DNA of 64,000 nucleotides from Vespa crabro (taxonomy: Eukaryota > Arthropoda > Insecta > Hymenoptera > Vespidae), in contig NC_060965.1 in NCBI RefSeq assembly GCF_910589235.1, positions 7,884,255 through 7,948,254 on the forward strand. Direction: 5' to 3'. Below, piece by piece: positions 36,421 to 50,199 of the stretch (within the stretch, counting starts at the first letter, position 1; each line of letters opens with the position of its first letter). The notes under the pieces are model-generated. The model was not told where the DNA came from. It searched no databases and worked only from the letters and a program-made list of their open reading frames with translations. The position numbers and the translations under genes are program-made.

Positions 36421-38552
36421 TTATCGTTAATATTGTTATTATTGCTATTATTGCTATTATTGTTAATATTTTTATTGTTGGTATTATTGTTACTATTCTT
36501 GTTATTGTTATTAATGTTATTATTGTTATTATTGTTATTATTGTTGTTATTGTTGTTATTGTTATTATTGTTATTATTGTTATTATTGTTATTATTGTTG
36601 TTATTGTTATTGTTATTATTGTTATTATTGTTATTATTGTTACTATTGTTATTGTTATTGTTGTTATTATTGTTATTATCGTTGTTATTGTTATTATTGT
36701 TATTTTTGTTATTATTTTTATTATTGTTATTGTTATTGTTATTGTTATTTATAATGTTATTGTTATTATTGTTATTATTGTTATTATTGCTTTTATTGTT
36801 ATTGTTGTTATTATTTTTATTAATGTTATTGTTATTGTTATTGTTATTGTTATTATTGTTATTATTGTTATCATTGTTATTATTGTTGTTATTGTTATTA
36901 TTGTAATTATTATTATTATTGTTATTGATGTTGTTATTATTGTTATTAATGTTATTATTGTTATTATTGTTATTATTGTTATTATTGTTACTATTGTTAT
37001 TATAGTTATTGTTGTTATTGTTGTTATTATTGTTGTTATTTTTGTTATTGTTATTATTGTTATTATTGTTATTATTGTTATTGTTGTTATTATTGTTATT
37101 ATTATTATTGTTGTTATTATTGTTGTTATTTTTGTTATTGTTATTATTGTTATTATCGTTATTGTTGTTATTATTGTTGTTAGTGTTGTTATTGTTATTA
37201 TTGTTATTGTTGATATTATTGTTATTATCGTTGTTATTGTTATTATTGTGATTATTGTTATTATTGTTATTATTGTTATTATTGTTATTATTGTTATTGT
37301 TATTGTTATTATTGTTATTATTGTTATTATTGTTATTATCGTTATTATTATTATTATTGCTATTATTGTTATCTTTGATATTATTTTTATTAATGTTATT
37401 GTTATTGTTATTGTTATTGTTATTATTGTTATTATTGTTATTATTGTTATTATTGTTATTGTTGTTATTGTTGTTATTATTGCTATTATTGTTGTTGTTA
37501 TTAATATTTTTATTATTGTTATTGTTATTGTTATTGTTATTGTTATTGTTATTATTGCTATTATTGTTATTATTGTTATTGTTGTTATTATTGTTATTAT
37601 CGATAATATTGTTATTATTGCTATTATTGCTATTATTGTTAATATTTTTATTGTTGGTATTATTGTTACTATTCTTGTTATTGTTATTAATGTTATTATT
37701 GTTATTATTGTTATTATTGTTATTATTGTTATTATTGTTGTTATTGTTATTGTTATTATTGTTATTATTGTTATTATTGTTACTATTGTTATTGTTATTG
37801 TTGTTATTATTGTTATTATCGTTGTTATTGTTATTATTGTTATTTTTGTTATTATTTTTATTATTGTTATTGTTATTGTTATTGTTATTTATAATGTTAT
37901 TGTTATTATTGTTATTATTGTTATTATTGCTTTTATTGTTATTGTTGTTATTATTTTTATTAATGTTATTGTTATTGTTATTGTTATTGTTATTATTGTT
38001 ATTATTGTTATCATTGTTATTATTGTTGTTATTGTTATTATTGTAATTATTATTATTATTGTTATTGATGTTGTTATTATTGTTATTAATGTTATTATTG
38101 TTATTATTGTTATTATTGTTATTATTGTTACTATTGTTATTATTGTTATTGTTATTATTGTTATTATTGTTATTATTGTTACTATTGTTATTGTTATTGT
38201 TGTTATTATTGTTATTATCTTTGTTATTGTTATTATTGTTATTTTTGTTATTATTTTTATTATTGTTATTGTTATTGTTATTGTTATTTATAATGTTATT
38301 GTTATTATTGTTATTATTGTTATTATTGCTTTTATTGTTATTGTTGTTATTATTTTTATTAATGTTATTGTTATTGTTATTGTTATTGTTATTATTGTTA
38401 TTATTGTTATCATTGTTATTATTGTTGTTATTGTTATTATTGTAATTATTATTATTATTGTTATTGATGTTGTTATTATTGTTATTAATGTTATTATTGT
38501 TATTATTGTTATTATTGTTATTATTGTTACTATTGTTATTATAGTTATTGTT
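36421..38552. repeat. F-A-B-F block with a partial extra F
   Basis: The first F has its marker near 36742, A starts at 37009, B marker is at 37370, and the second F has its marker near 37882. A third, partial F starts near 38145 with its marker near 38282, 400 bp after the second, and carries the ATCTTTG variant (C at 38219) in place of ATCGTTG. A private TCGATAATATTG lies near 37600. Confidence 0.8.
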
Positions 38553-40425
38553 ATTATAGTTATTATTGTTATTATTGTTATTGTTATTGTTATTATTGTT
38601 ATTATTCTTGTTGTTATTATTTTTATTATTGTTATTATTGTTATTATTGTTATTATTTTTATTGTTGTTATTATTGTTATTGTTGTTATTGTTGTTATTA
38701 TTGCTATTATTGTTGTTATTAATATTTTTATTATTGTTATTGTTATTGTTATTGTTATTGTTATTGTTATTATTGCTATTATTGTTATTATTGTTATTGT
38801 TGTTATTATTGTTATTATCGTTAATATTGTTATTATTGCTATTATTGCTATTATTGTTAATATTTTTATTGTTGGTATTATTGTTACTATTCTTGTTATT
38901 GTTATTAATGTTATTATTGTTATTATTGTTATTATTGTTGTTATTGTTGTTATTGTTATTATTGTAATTATTGTTATTATTGTTATTGTTGTTATTGATG
39001 TTGTTATTATTGTTATTATTGTTATTATTGTTATTATTGTTATTATTGTTATTGTTGTTATTGTTGTTATTATTGTTATTATCGTTGTTATTGTTATTAT
39101 TGTGATTATTGTTAATATTGTTATTATTGTGATTATTGTTAATATTGTTATTATTGGTATTATTGTTGTTATTGTTATTATTGTAATTATTGTTATTATT
39201 GTTATTATTGTTATTGATGTTGTTATTATTGTTATTATTGTAATTATAGTTATTATTGTTATTGTTGTTATTGATGTTGTTATTATTGTTATTATTGTTA
39301 TTATTGTTATTATTGTTATTATTGTTATTGTTGTTATTGTTGTTATTATTGCTATTATTGTTGTTGTTATTAATATTTTTATTATTGTTATTGTTATTGT
39401 TATTGTTATTATTGCTATTATTGTTATTATTGTTATTGTTGTTATTATTGTTATTATCGTTAATATTGTTATTATTGCTATTATTGCTATTATTGTTAAT
39501 ATTTTTATTGTTGGTATTATTGTTACTATTCTTGTTATTGTTATTAATGTTATTATTGTTATTATTGTTATTATTGTTGTTATTGTTGTTATTGTTATTA
39601 TTGTTATTATTGTTATTATTGTTATTATTGTTGTTATTGTTAATGTTATTATTGTTATTATTGTTATTATTGTTACTATTGTTATTGTTATTGTTGTTAT
39701 TATTGTTATTATCGTTGTTATTGTTATTATTGTTATTTTTGTTATTATTTTTATTATTGTTATTGTTATTGTTATTGTTATTTATAATGTTATTGTTATT
39801 ATTGTTATTATTGTTATTATTGCTTTTATTGTTATTGTTGTTATTATTTTTATTAATGTTATTGTTATTGTTATTGTTATTGTTATTATTGTTATTATTG
39901 TTATCATTGTTATTATTGTTGTTATTGTTATTATTGTTATTATTGTTATTATTGTTATTGTTGTTATTATTGTTATTATTATTATTGTTGTTATTATTGT
40001 TGTTATTTTTGTTATTGTTATTATTGTTATTATCGTTATTGTTGTTATTATTGTTGTTAGTATTGTTATTGTTATTATTGTTATTGTTGATATTATTGTT
40101 ATTATCGTTGTTATTGTTATTATTGTGATTATTGTTATTATTGTTATTATTGTTATTATTGTTATTATTGTTATTGTTATTGTTATTATTGTTATTATTG
40201 TTATTATTGTTATTATCGTTATTATTATTATTATTGCAATTATTGTTATCTTTGATATTATTTTTATTAATGTTATTGTTATTGTTATTGTTATTGTTAT
40301 TATTGTTATTATTGTTATTATTGTTATTATTATTGTTATTGTTATTGTTATTATTGTTATTATTGTTATTATTGTAATTATTGTTGTTATTGTTATTATT
40401 GTAATTATTGTTATTATTGTTATTA
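38553..40425. repeat. E, H and F block, duplicated at 47.8-49.84 kb
   Basis: E marker C at 38607, paired GCTATT near 38835, a 27-bp micro-duplication of GTGATTATTGTTAATATTG at 39102 and 39129, a second F (marker near 39776), an A remnant and B with the private GCAATT variant at 40236. The downstream copy is offset 9,243-9,261, then 9,408 because 156 bp are missing here near 39940. The missing piece includes the A start. Confidence 0.85.
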
Positions 40426-41500
40426 TTGTTATTGATGTTGTTTTTATTGTTATTAATGTTATTATTGTTATTATTGTTATTATTGTTATTATTGTTACTA
40501 TTGTTATTATAGTTATTGTTGTTATTGTTGTTATTATTGTTGTTATTTTTGTTATTGTTATTATTGTTATTATTGTTATTATTGTTATTGTTGTTATTAT
40601 TGTTATTATTATTATTGTTGTTATTATTGTTGTTATTTTTGTTATTGTTATTATTGTTATTATTGTTATTATTGTTGTTATTGTTATTGTTATTATTGTT
40701 ATTATTGTTATTATTGTTATTATTGTTGTTATTGTTATTATTGTAATTATTGTTATTATTGTTATTATTGTTATTATTGTTATTATTATTATTTTTGTTA
40801 TTATTGTTGTTATTTTTGTTATTGTTATTATTGTTATTATTGTTATTGTTGTTATTATTGTTGTTAGTGTTGTTATTGTTATTATTGTTATTGTTGTTAT
40901 TATTGTTATTATCGTTGTTAATGTTATTATTGTGATTATTGTTATTATTGTTATTATTGTTATTATTGTTGTTATTGTTATTATTGTAATTATTGTTATT
41001 ATTGTTATTATTGTTATTGTTATTATTGTTATTATTGTTATTGTTATTGTTATTGTTATTATTGTTATTATTGTTATTATTGTTACTGTTGTTATTATTT
41101 TTATTATCGTTGTTATTGTTATTATAGTGATTATTGTTAATATTGTTATTATTGGTATTGTTATTGTTATTATTGTTATTATTGTTATTATTGTTGTTAT
41201 TGTTATTATTGTAATTATTGTTATTATTGTTATTATTGTTATTGATGTTGTTATTATTGTTATTATTGTAATTATAGTTATTATTGTTATTGTTGTTATT
41301 GATGTTGTTATTATTGTTATTATTGTTATTATTGTTATTATTGTTATTATTGTTATTGTTGTTATTGTTGTTATTATTGCTATTATTGTTGTTGTTATTA
41401 ATATTTTTATTATTGTTATTGTTATTGTTATTGTTATTGTTATTGTTATTGTCATTATTGCTATTATTGTTATTATTGTTATTGTTGTTATTATTGTTAT
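40426..41500. repeat. C-D block, shortened E, variant H, leader of F
   Basis: C runs 40516-40746 and D 40750-40935, whose end has TTAATG for TTATTG near 40919. The H copy reads ATAGTGATTATTG near 41125 in place of ATTGTGATTATTG. An F leader with TTAATATTTTTATT near 41397 follows; TGTCATT near 41450 is private. Confidence 0.7.
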
Positions 41501-43190
41501 TATCGTTAATATTGTTATTATTGCTATTATTGCTATTACTGTTAATATTTTTATTGTTGGTATTATTGTTACTATTCTTGTTATTGTTATTAATGTTATT
41601 ATTGTTATTATTGTTATTATTGTTGTTATTGTTGTTATTGTTATTATTGTTATTATTGTTATTATTGTTATTATTGTTGTTATTGTTATTGTTATTATTG
41701 TTATTATTGTTATTATTGTTACTATTGTTATTGTTATTGTTGTTATTATTGTTATTATCGTTGTTATTGTTATTATTGTTATTTTTGTTATTATTTTTAT
41801 TATTGTCATTGTTATTGTTATTGTTATTTATAATGTTATTGTTATTATTGTTATTATTGTTATTATTGCTTTTATTGTTATTGTTGTTATTATTTTTATT
41901 AATGTTATTGTTATTGTTATTGTTATTGTTATTATTGTTATTATTGTTATCATTGTTATTATTGTTGTTATTGTTATTATTGTAATTATTATTATTATTG
42001 TTATTGATGTTGTTATTATTGTTATTAATGTTATTATTGTTATTAGTGTTATTATTGTTATTATTGTTATTATTGTTACTATTGTTATTATAGTTATTGT
42101 TGTTATTGTTGTTATTATTGTTGTTATTTTTGTTATTTTTATTATTGTTATTATTGTTATTATTGTTATTGTTGTTATTATTGTTATTATTATTATTGTT
42201 GTTATTATTGTTGTTATTTTTGTTATTGTTATTATTGGTATTATCGTTATTGTTGTTATTATTGTTGTTAGTGTTGTTATTGTTATTATTGTTATTGTTG
42301 ATATTATTGTTATTATCGTTGTTATTGTTATTATTGTGATTATTGTTATTATTGTTATTTTTGTTATTATTGTTATTATTGTTATTGTTATTGTTATTAT
42401 TGTTATTATTGTTATTATTGTTATTATCGTTATTATTATTATTATTGCTATTATTGTTATCTTTGATATTATTTTTATTAATGTTATTGTTATTGTTATT
42501 GTTATTGTTATTATTGTTATTATTGTTATTATTGTTATTATTGTTATTGTTGTTATTGTTGTTATTATTGCTATTATTGTTGTTGTTATTAATATTATTA
42601 TTATTGTTATTGTTATTGTTATTGTTATTGTTATTGTTATTGTTATTGTTATTATTGCTATTATTGTTATTATTGTTATTGTTGTTATTATTGTTATTAT
42701 CGTTAATATTGTTATTATTGCTATTATTGCTATTATTGTTAATATTTTTATTGTTGGTATTATTGTTACTATTCTTGTTATTGTTATTAATGTTATTATT
42801 GTTATTATTGTTATTATTGTTGTTATTGTTGTTATTGTTATTATTGTTATTATTGTTATTATTGTTATTATTGTTGTTATTGTTATTGTTATTATTGTTA
42901 TTATTGTTATTATTGTTACTATTGTTATTGTTATTGTTGTTATTATTGTTATTATCTTTGTTATTGTTATTATTGTTATTTTTGTTATTATTTTTATTAT
43001 TGTTATTGTTATTGTTATTGTTATTTATAATGTTATTGTTATTATTGTTATTATTGTTATTATTGCTTTTATTGTTATTGTTGTTATTATTTTTATTAAT
43101 GTTATTGTTATTGTTATTGTTATTGTTATTATTGTTATTATTGTTATCATTGTTATTATTGTTGTTATTGTTATTATTGTAATTATTATT
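41501..43190. repeat. F-A-B-F block
   Basis: F marker near 41826, A from 42097 (private TTTTTATTATTG near 42134 and TTGGTATTATCG near 42236), B marker 42458, second F marker near 43020. The A module in the next block is 1,188 bp away, so this is the F-A-B tandem again. The second F carries the ATCTTTG variant (C at 42956), shared with 38219 and 46829. Confidence 0.8.
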
Positions 43191-43739
43191 ATTATTGTTA
43201 TTGATGTTGTTATTATTGTTATTAATGTTATTATTGTTATTATTGTTATTATTGTTATTATTGTTACTATTGTTATTATAGTTATTGTTGTTATTGTTGT
43301 TATTATTGTTGTTATTTTTGTTATTGTTATTACTGTTATTATTGTTATTATTGTTATTGTTGTTATTATTGTTATTATTATTATTGTTGTTATTATTGTT
43401 GTTATTTTTGTTATTGTTATTATTGTTATTATCGTTATTGTTGTTATTATTGTTGTTAGTGTTGTTATTGTTATTATTGTTATTGTTGATATTATTGTTA
43501 TTATCGTTGTTATTGTTATTATTGTGATTATTGTTATTATTGTTATTATTGTTATTATTGTTATTATTGTTATTGTTATTGTTATTATTGTTATTATTGT
43601 TATTATTGTTATTATCGTTATTATTATTATTATTGCTATTATTGTTATCTTTGATATTATTTTTATTAATGTTATTGTTATTGTTATTGTTATTGTTATT
43701 ATTGTTATTATTGTTATTATTGTTATTATTGTTGTTATT
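43191..43739. repeat. A-B block
   Basis: A runs 43285-43527, with a private TTACTG near 43329, and the B marker is at 43646. With the F before it, this forms part of the segment copied to 46.7-47.9 kb at offset 3,873. Confidence 0.8.
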
Positions 43740-46700
43740 GTTATTATTGTAATTATTGTTATTATTGTTATTATTGTTATTATTATTATTTTTGTTATTA
43801 TTGTTGTTATTTTTGTTATTGTTATTATTGTTATTATTGTTATTGGTGTTATTATTGTTGTGAGTGTTGTTATTGTTATTATTTTTATCATTGTTATTAT
43901 TGTTGTTATCGTTGTTATTGTTATTATTGTGATTATTGTTATTATTGTTATTATTGTTATTATTGTTATTGTTATTGTTATTATTGTTATTATTCTTGTT
44001 GTTATTATTTTTATTATTGTTATTATTGTTATTATTGTTATTATTTTTATTGTTGTTATTATTGTTATTATCGTTGTTATTGTTATTATTGTGATTATTG
44101 TTATGATTGTTATTATTGTTATTGTTATTGTTATTATTGTTATTATTGTTATTATTGTAATTATTGTTGTTATTGTTATTATTGTAATTATTGTTATTAT
44201 TGTTATTATTGTTATTGATGTTGTTTTTATTGTTATTAATGTTATTATTGTTATTATTGTTATTATTGTTATTATTGTTACTATTTTTATTATAGTTATT
44301 GTTGTTATTGTTGTTATTATTGTTGTTATTTTTGTTATTGTTATTATTGTTATTATTGTTATTATTGTTATTGTTGTTATTATTGTTATTATTATTATTG
44401 TTGTTATTATTGTTGTTATTTTTGTTATTGTTATTATTGTTATTATTGTTATTATTGTTGTTATTGTTATTGTTATTGTTATTATTGTTATTATTGATAT
44501 TATTGTTATTATTGTTGTTATTGTTATTATTGTAATTATTGTTATTATTGTTATTATTGTTATTATTGTTATTATTATTATTTTTGTTATTATTGTTGTT
44601 ATTTTTGTTATTGTTATTATTGTTATTATTGTTATTGTTGTTATTATTGTTGTTAGTGTTGTTATTGTTATTATTGTTATTGTTGTTATTATTGTTATTA
44701 TCGTTGTTATTGTTATTATTGTGATTATTGTTATTATTGTTATTATTGTTATTATTGTTGTTATTGTTATTATTGTAATTATTGTTATTATTGTTATTAT
44801 TGTTATTGTTATTGTTATTGTTATTGTTATTGTTATTATTGTTATTATTTTTATTATTGTTATTGTTGTTATTATTGTTATTATCGTTAATATTGTTATT
44901 ATTGTTATTATTGTTATTATTGTTATTATTCTTGTTGTTATTATTTTTATTATTGTTATTATTGTTATTATTGTTATTATTTTTATTGTTGTTATTATTG
45001 TTATTATCGTTGTTATTGTTATTATTGTGATCATTGTTATGATTGTTATTATTGTTATTGTTATTGTTATTATTGTTATTATTGTTATTATTGTAATTAT
45101 TGTTGTTATTGTTATTATTGTAATTATTGTTATTATTGTTATTATTATTATTGTTGTTATTATTGTTGTTATTTTTGTTATTGTTATTATTGTTATTATC
45201 GTTATTGTTGTTATTATTGTTGTTAGTGTTGTTATTGTTATTATTGTTATTGTTGATATTATTGTTATTATCGTTGTTATTGTTATTATTGTGATTATTG
45301 TTATTATTGTTATTATTGTTATTATTGTTATTATTGTTACTGTTATTGTTATTATTGTTATTATTGTTATTATTGTTATTATCGTTATTATTATTATTAT
45401 TGCTATTATTGTTATCTTTGATATTATTTTTATTAATGTTATTGTTATTGTTATTGTTATTGTTATTATTGTTATTATTGTAATTATTGTTGTTATTGTT
45501 ATTATTGTAATTATTGTTATTATTGTTATTATTGTTATTGATGTTGTTTTTATTGTTATTAATGTTATTATTGTTATTATTGTTATTATTGTTATTATTG
45601 TTACTATTGTTATTATAGTTATTGTTGTTATTGTTGTTATTATTGTTGTTATTTTTGTTATTGTCATTATTGTTATTATTGTTATTATTGTTATTGTTGT
45701 TATTATTGTTATTATTATTATTGTTGTTATTATTGTTGAAATTTTTGTTATTGTTATTATTGTTATTATTGTTATTATTGTTGTTATTGTTATTGTTATT
45801 ATTGTTATTATTGTTATTATTGTTATTATTGTTGTTATTGTTATTATTGTAATTATTGTTATTATTGTTATTATTGTTATTATTGTTATTATTATTATTT
45901 TTGTTATTATTGTTGTTATTTTTGTTATTGTTATTATTGTTATTATTGTTATTGTTGTTATTATTGTTGTTAGTGTTGTTTTTGTTATTATTGTTATTGT
46001 TGTTATTATTGTTATTATCGTTGTTATTGTTATTATTGTGATTATTGTTATTATTGTTATTATTGTTATTATTGTTGTTATTGTTATTATTGTAATTATT
46101 GTTATTATTGTTATTATTGTTATTGTTATTGTTATTGTTATTGTTATTGTTATTATTGTTATTATTGTTATTATTGTTATTGTTGTTATTATTGTTATTA
46201 TCGTTAATATTGTTATTATTGTTATTATTGTTATTATTGTTATTATTCTTGTTGTTATTATTTTTATTATTGTTATTATTGTTATTATTGTTATTATTTT
46301 TATTGTTGTTATTATTGTTATTATCGTTGTTATTGTTATTATTGTGATCATTGTTATGATTGTTATTATTGTTATTGTTATTGTTATTATTGTTATTATT
46401 GTTATTATTGTAATTATTGTTGTTATTGTTATTATTGTAATTATTGTTATTATTGTTATTATTGTTATTGATGTTGTTATTACTGTTATTATTGTTATTA
46501 CTGTTATTATTGTTATTATAGTTATTGTTGTTATTGTTGTTATTATTGTTGTTATTTTTGTTATTGTTATTATTGTTATTATTGTTATTATTGTTATTAT
46601 TGTTATTATTGTTATTGTTGTTATTATTGTTATTATTGTTTTTGTTTTTATTATTGTTGTTATTGTTGTTATTGTTATTATTGTTATTATTGTAATTATT

Positions 46701-46745
46701 GTTATTATTGTTATTATTGTTATTATTGTTATTATTGTTATTATT
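43740..46745. repeat. 3.0-kb segment, source or copy of 52776-55781
   Basis: Order: GTAATT block, K (43845), C 44299-44535, D 44539-44724, E 44782-45030 (TGATCA 45028-45033), an A end with B (45413), C 45622-45852 (private GTTGAAATTTTTG at 45735), D 45856-46041, E 46099-46347 (TGATCA 46345-46350) and J (46638). Each marker recurs exactly 9,036 bp downstream. Confidence 0.9.
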
Positions 46746-47939
46746 GTTGTTATTGTTATTGTTATTATTGTTATTATTGTTATTATTGTTACTATTGTTA
46801 TTGTTATTGTTGTTATTATTGTTATTATCTTTGTTATTGTTATTATTGTTATTTTTGTTATTATTTTTATTATTGTTATTGTTATTGTTATTGTTATTTA
46901 TAATGTTATTGTTATTATTGTTATTATTGTTATTATTGCTTTTATTGTTATTGTTGTTATTATTTTTATTAATGTTATTGTTATTGTTATTGTTATTGTT
47001 ATTATTGTTATTATTGTTATCATTGTTATTATTGTTGTTATTGTTATTATTGTAATTATTATTATTATTGTTATTGATGTTGTTATTATTGTTATTAATG
47101 TTATTATTGTTATTATTGTTATTATTGTTATTATTGTTACTATTGTTATTATAGTTATTGTTGTTATTGTTGTTATTATTGTTGTTATTTTTGTTATTGT
47201 TATTATTGTTATTATTGTTATTATTGTTATTGTTGTTATTATTGTTATTATTATTATTGTTGTTATTATTGTTGTTATTTTTGTTATTGTTATTATTGTT
47301 ATTATCGTTATTGTTGTTATTATTGTTGTTAGTGTTGTTATTGTTATTATTGTTATTGTTGATATTATTGTTATTATCGTTGTTATTGTTATTATTGTGA
47401 TTATTGTTATTATTGTTATTATTGTTATTATTGTTATTATTGTTATTGTTATTGTTATTATTGTTATTATTGTTATTATTGTTATTATCGTTATTATTAT
47501 TATTATTGCTATTATTGTTATCTTTGATATTATTTTTATTAATGTTATTGTTATTGTTATTGTTATTGTTATTATTGTTATTATTGTTATTATTGTTATT
47601 ATTGTTGTTATTGTTATTATTGTAATTATTGTTATTATTGTTATTATTGTTATTATTATTATTTTTGTTATTATTGTTGTTATTTTTGTTATTGTTATTA
47701 TTGTTATTATTGTTATTGGTGTTATTATTGTTGTGAGTGTTGTTATTGTTATTATTTTTATCATTGTTATTATTGTTGTTATCGTTGTTATTGTTATTAT
47801 TGTGATTATTGTTATTATTGTTATTATTGTTATTATTGTTATTGTTATTGTTATTATTGTTATTATTCTTGTTGTTATTATTTTTATTATTGTTATTATT
47901 GTTATTATTGTTATTATTTTTATTGTTGTTATTATTGTT
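46703..47939. repeat. Copy of about 42830-44066 (offset 3,873 bp)
   Basis: An F end with the ATCTTTG variant (C at 46829) and marker near 46893, A 47158-47400, B marker 47519 and K at 47718 all lie 3,873 bp after their counterparts. The left joint at about 46703-46745 switches from J-type sequence to F. At the right joint, about 47940, TCGTTGTT is lost and TTGTTGTTATTATTGC follows. Confidence 0.85.
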
Positions 47940-49840
47940 ATTGTTGTTATTGTTGTTATTATTGCTATTATTGTTGTTATTAATATTTTTATTATTGTTA
48001 TTGTTATTGTTATTGTTATTGTTATTGTTATTATTGCTATTATTGTTATTATTGTTATTGTTGTTATTATTGTTATTATCGTTAATATTGTTATTATTGC
48101 TATTATTGCTATTATTGTTAATATTTTTATTGTTGGTATTATTGTTACTATTCTTGTTATTGTTATTAATGTTATTATTGTTATTATTGTTATTATTGTT
48201 GTTATTGTTGTTATTGTTATTATTGTAATTATTGTTATTATTGTTATTGTTGTTATTGATGTTGTTATTATTGTTATTATTGTTATTATTGTTATTATTG
48301 TTATTATTGTTATTGTTGTTATTGTTGTTATTATTGTTATTATCGTTGTTATTGTTATTATTGTGATTATTGTTAATATTGTTATTATTGTGATTATTGT
48401 TAATATTGGTATTATTGTTGTTATTGTTATTATTGTAATTATTGTTATTATTGTTATTATTGTTATTGATGTTGTTATTATTGTTATTATTGTAATTATA
48501 GTTATTATTGTTATTGTTGTTATTGATGTTGTTATTATTGTTATTATTGTTATTATTGTTATTATTGTTATTATTGTTATTGTTGTTATTGTTGTTATTA
48601 TTGCTATTATTGTTGTTGTTATTAATATTTTTATTATTGTTATTGTTATTGTTATTGTTATTATTGCTATTATTGTTATTATTGTTATTGTTGTTATTAT
48701 TGTTATTATCGTTAATATTGTTATTATTGCTATTATTGCTATTATTGTTAATATTTTTATTGTTGGTATTATTGTTACTATTCTTGTTATTGTTATTAAT
48801 GTTATTATTGTTATTATTGTTATTATTGTTGTTATTGTTGTTATTGTTATTATTGTTATTATTGTTATTATTGTTATTATTGTTGTTATTGTTAATATTA
48901 TTATTGTTATTATTGTTATTATTGTTACTATTGTTATTGTTATTGTTGTTATTATTGTTATTATCGTTGTTATTGTTATTATTGTTATTTTTGTTATTAT
49001 TTTTATTATTGTTATTGTTATTGTTATTGTTATTTATAATGTTATTGTTATTATTGTTATTATTGTTATTATTGCTTTTATTGTTATTGTTGTTATTATT
49101 TTTATTAATGTTATTGTTATTGTTATTGTTATTGTTATTATTGTTATTATTGTTATCATTGTTATTATTGTTGTTATTGTTATTATTGTAATTATTATTA
49201 TTATTGTTATTGATGTTGTTATTATTGTTATTAATGTTATTATTGTTATTATTGTTATTATTGTTATTATTGTTACTATTGTTATTATAGTTATTGTTGT
49301 TATTGTTGTTATTATTGTTGTTATTTTTGTTATTGTTATTATTGTTATTATTGTTATTATTGTTATTGTTGTTATTATTGTTATTATTATTATTGTTGTT
49401 ATTATTGTTGTTATTTTTGTTATTGTTATTATTGTTATTATCGTTATTGTTGTTATTATTGTTGTTAGTATTGTTATTGTTATTATTGTTATTGTTGATA
49501 TTATTGTTATTATCGTTGTTATTGTTATTATTGTGATTATTGTTATTATTGTTATTATTGTTATTATTGTTATTATTGTTATTGTTATTGTTATTATTGT
49601 TATTATTGTTATTATTGTTATTATCGTTATTATTATTATTATTGCAATTATTGTTATCTTTGATATTATTTTTATTAATGTTATTGTTATTGTTATTGTT
49701 ATTGTTATTATTGTTATTATTGTTATTATTGTTATTATTATTGTTATTGTTATTGTTATTATTGTTATTATTGTTATTATTGTAATTATTGTTGTTATTG
49801 TTATTATTGTAATTATTGTTATTATTGTTATTATTGTTAT
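47795..49840. repeat. Copy of about 38553-40425 (offset 9,243-9,408 bp)
   Basis: E marker C at 47868, the same 27-bp micro-duplication of the H motif at 48363 and 48390, F (marker near 49029), a complete A 49294-49536 and B with the same private GCAATT variant at 49644. Unlike the 40-kb copy it keeps the A start. A private TTAATATTATTATTG lies near 48892, where the other copy has TTAATGTTATTATTG. Confidence 0.85.
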
Positions 49841-50199
49841 TGATGTTGTTTTTATTGTTATTAATGTTATTATTGTTATTATTGTTATTATTGTTATTAT
49901 TGTTATTATTGTTATTATTATTATTTTTGTTATTATTGTTGTTATTTTTGTTATTGTTATTATTGTTATTATTGTTATTGTTGTTATTATTGTTGTTAGT
50001 GTTGTTATTGTTATTATTGTTATTGTTGTTATTATTGTTAATATCGTTGTTATTGTTATTATTGTTATTGTTGTTATTATTGTTATTATCGTTAATATTG
50101 TTATTATTGTTATTATTGTTATTATTGTTATTATTCTTGTTGTTATTATTTTTATTATTGTTATTATTGTTATTATTGTTATTATTTTTATTGTTGTTA
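49841..50199. repeat. D and E fragments
   Basis: After GATGTTGTTTTTATT near 49841 the expected C is missing; a D body with GTTAGTG near 49996 follows directly. Its end reads TTAATATCG near 50038 in place of TTATTATCG and it passes into E (TTCTTG near 50134) without the usual GTGATT. Confidence 0.65.
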
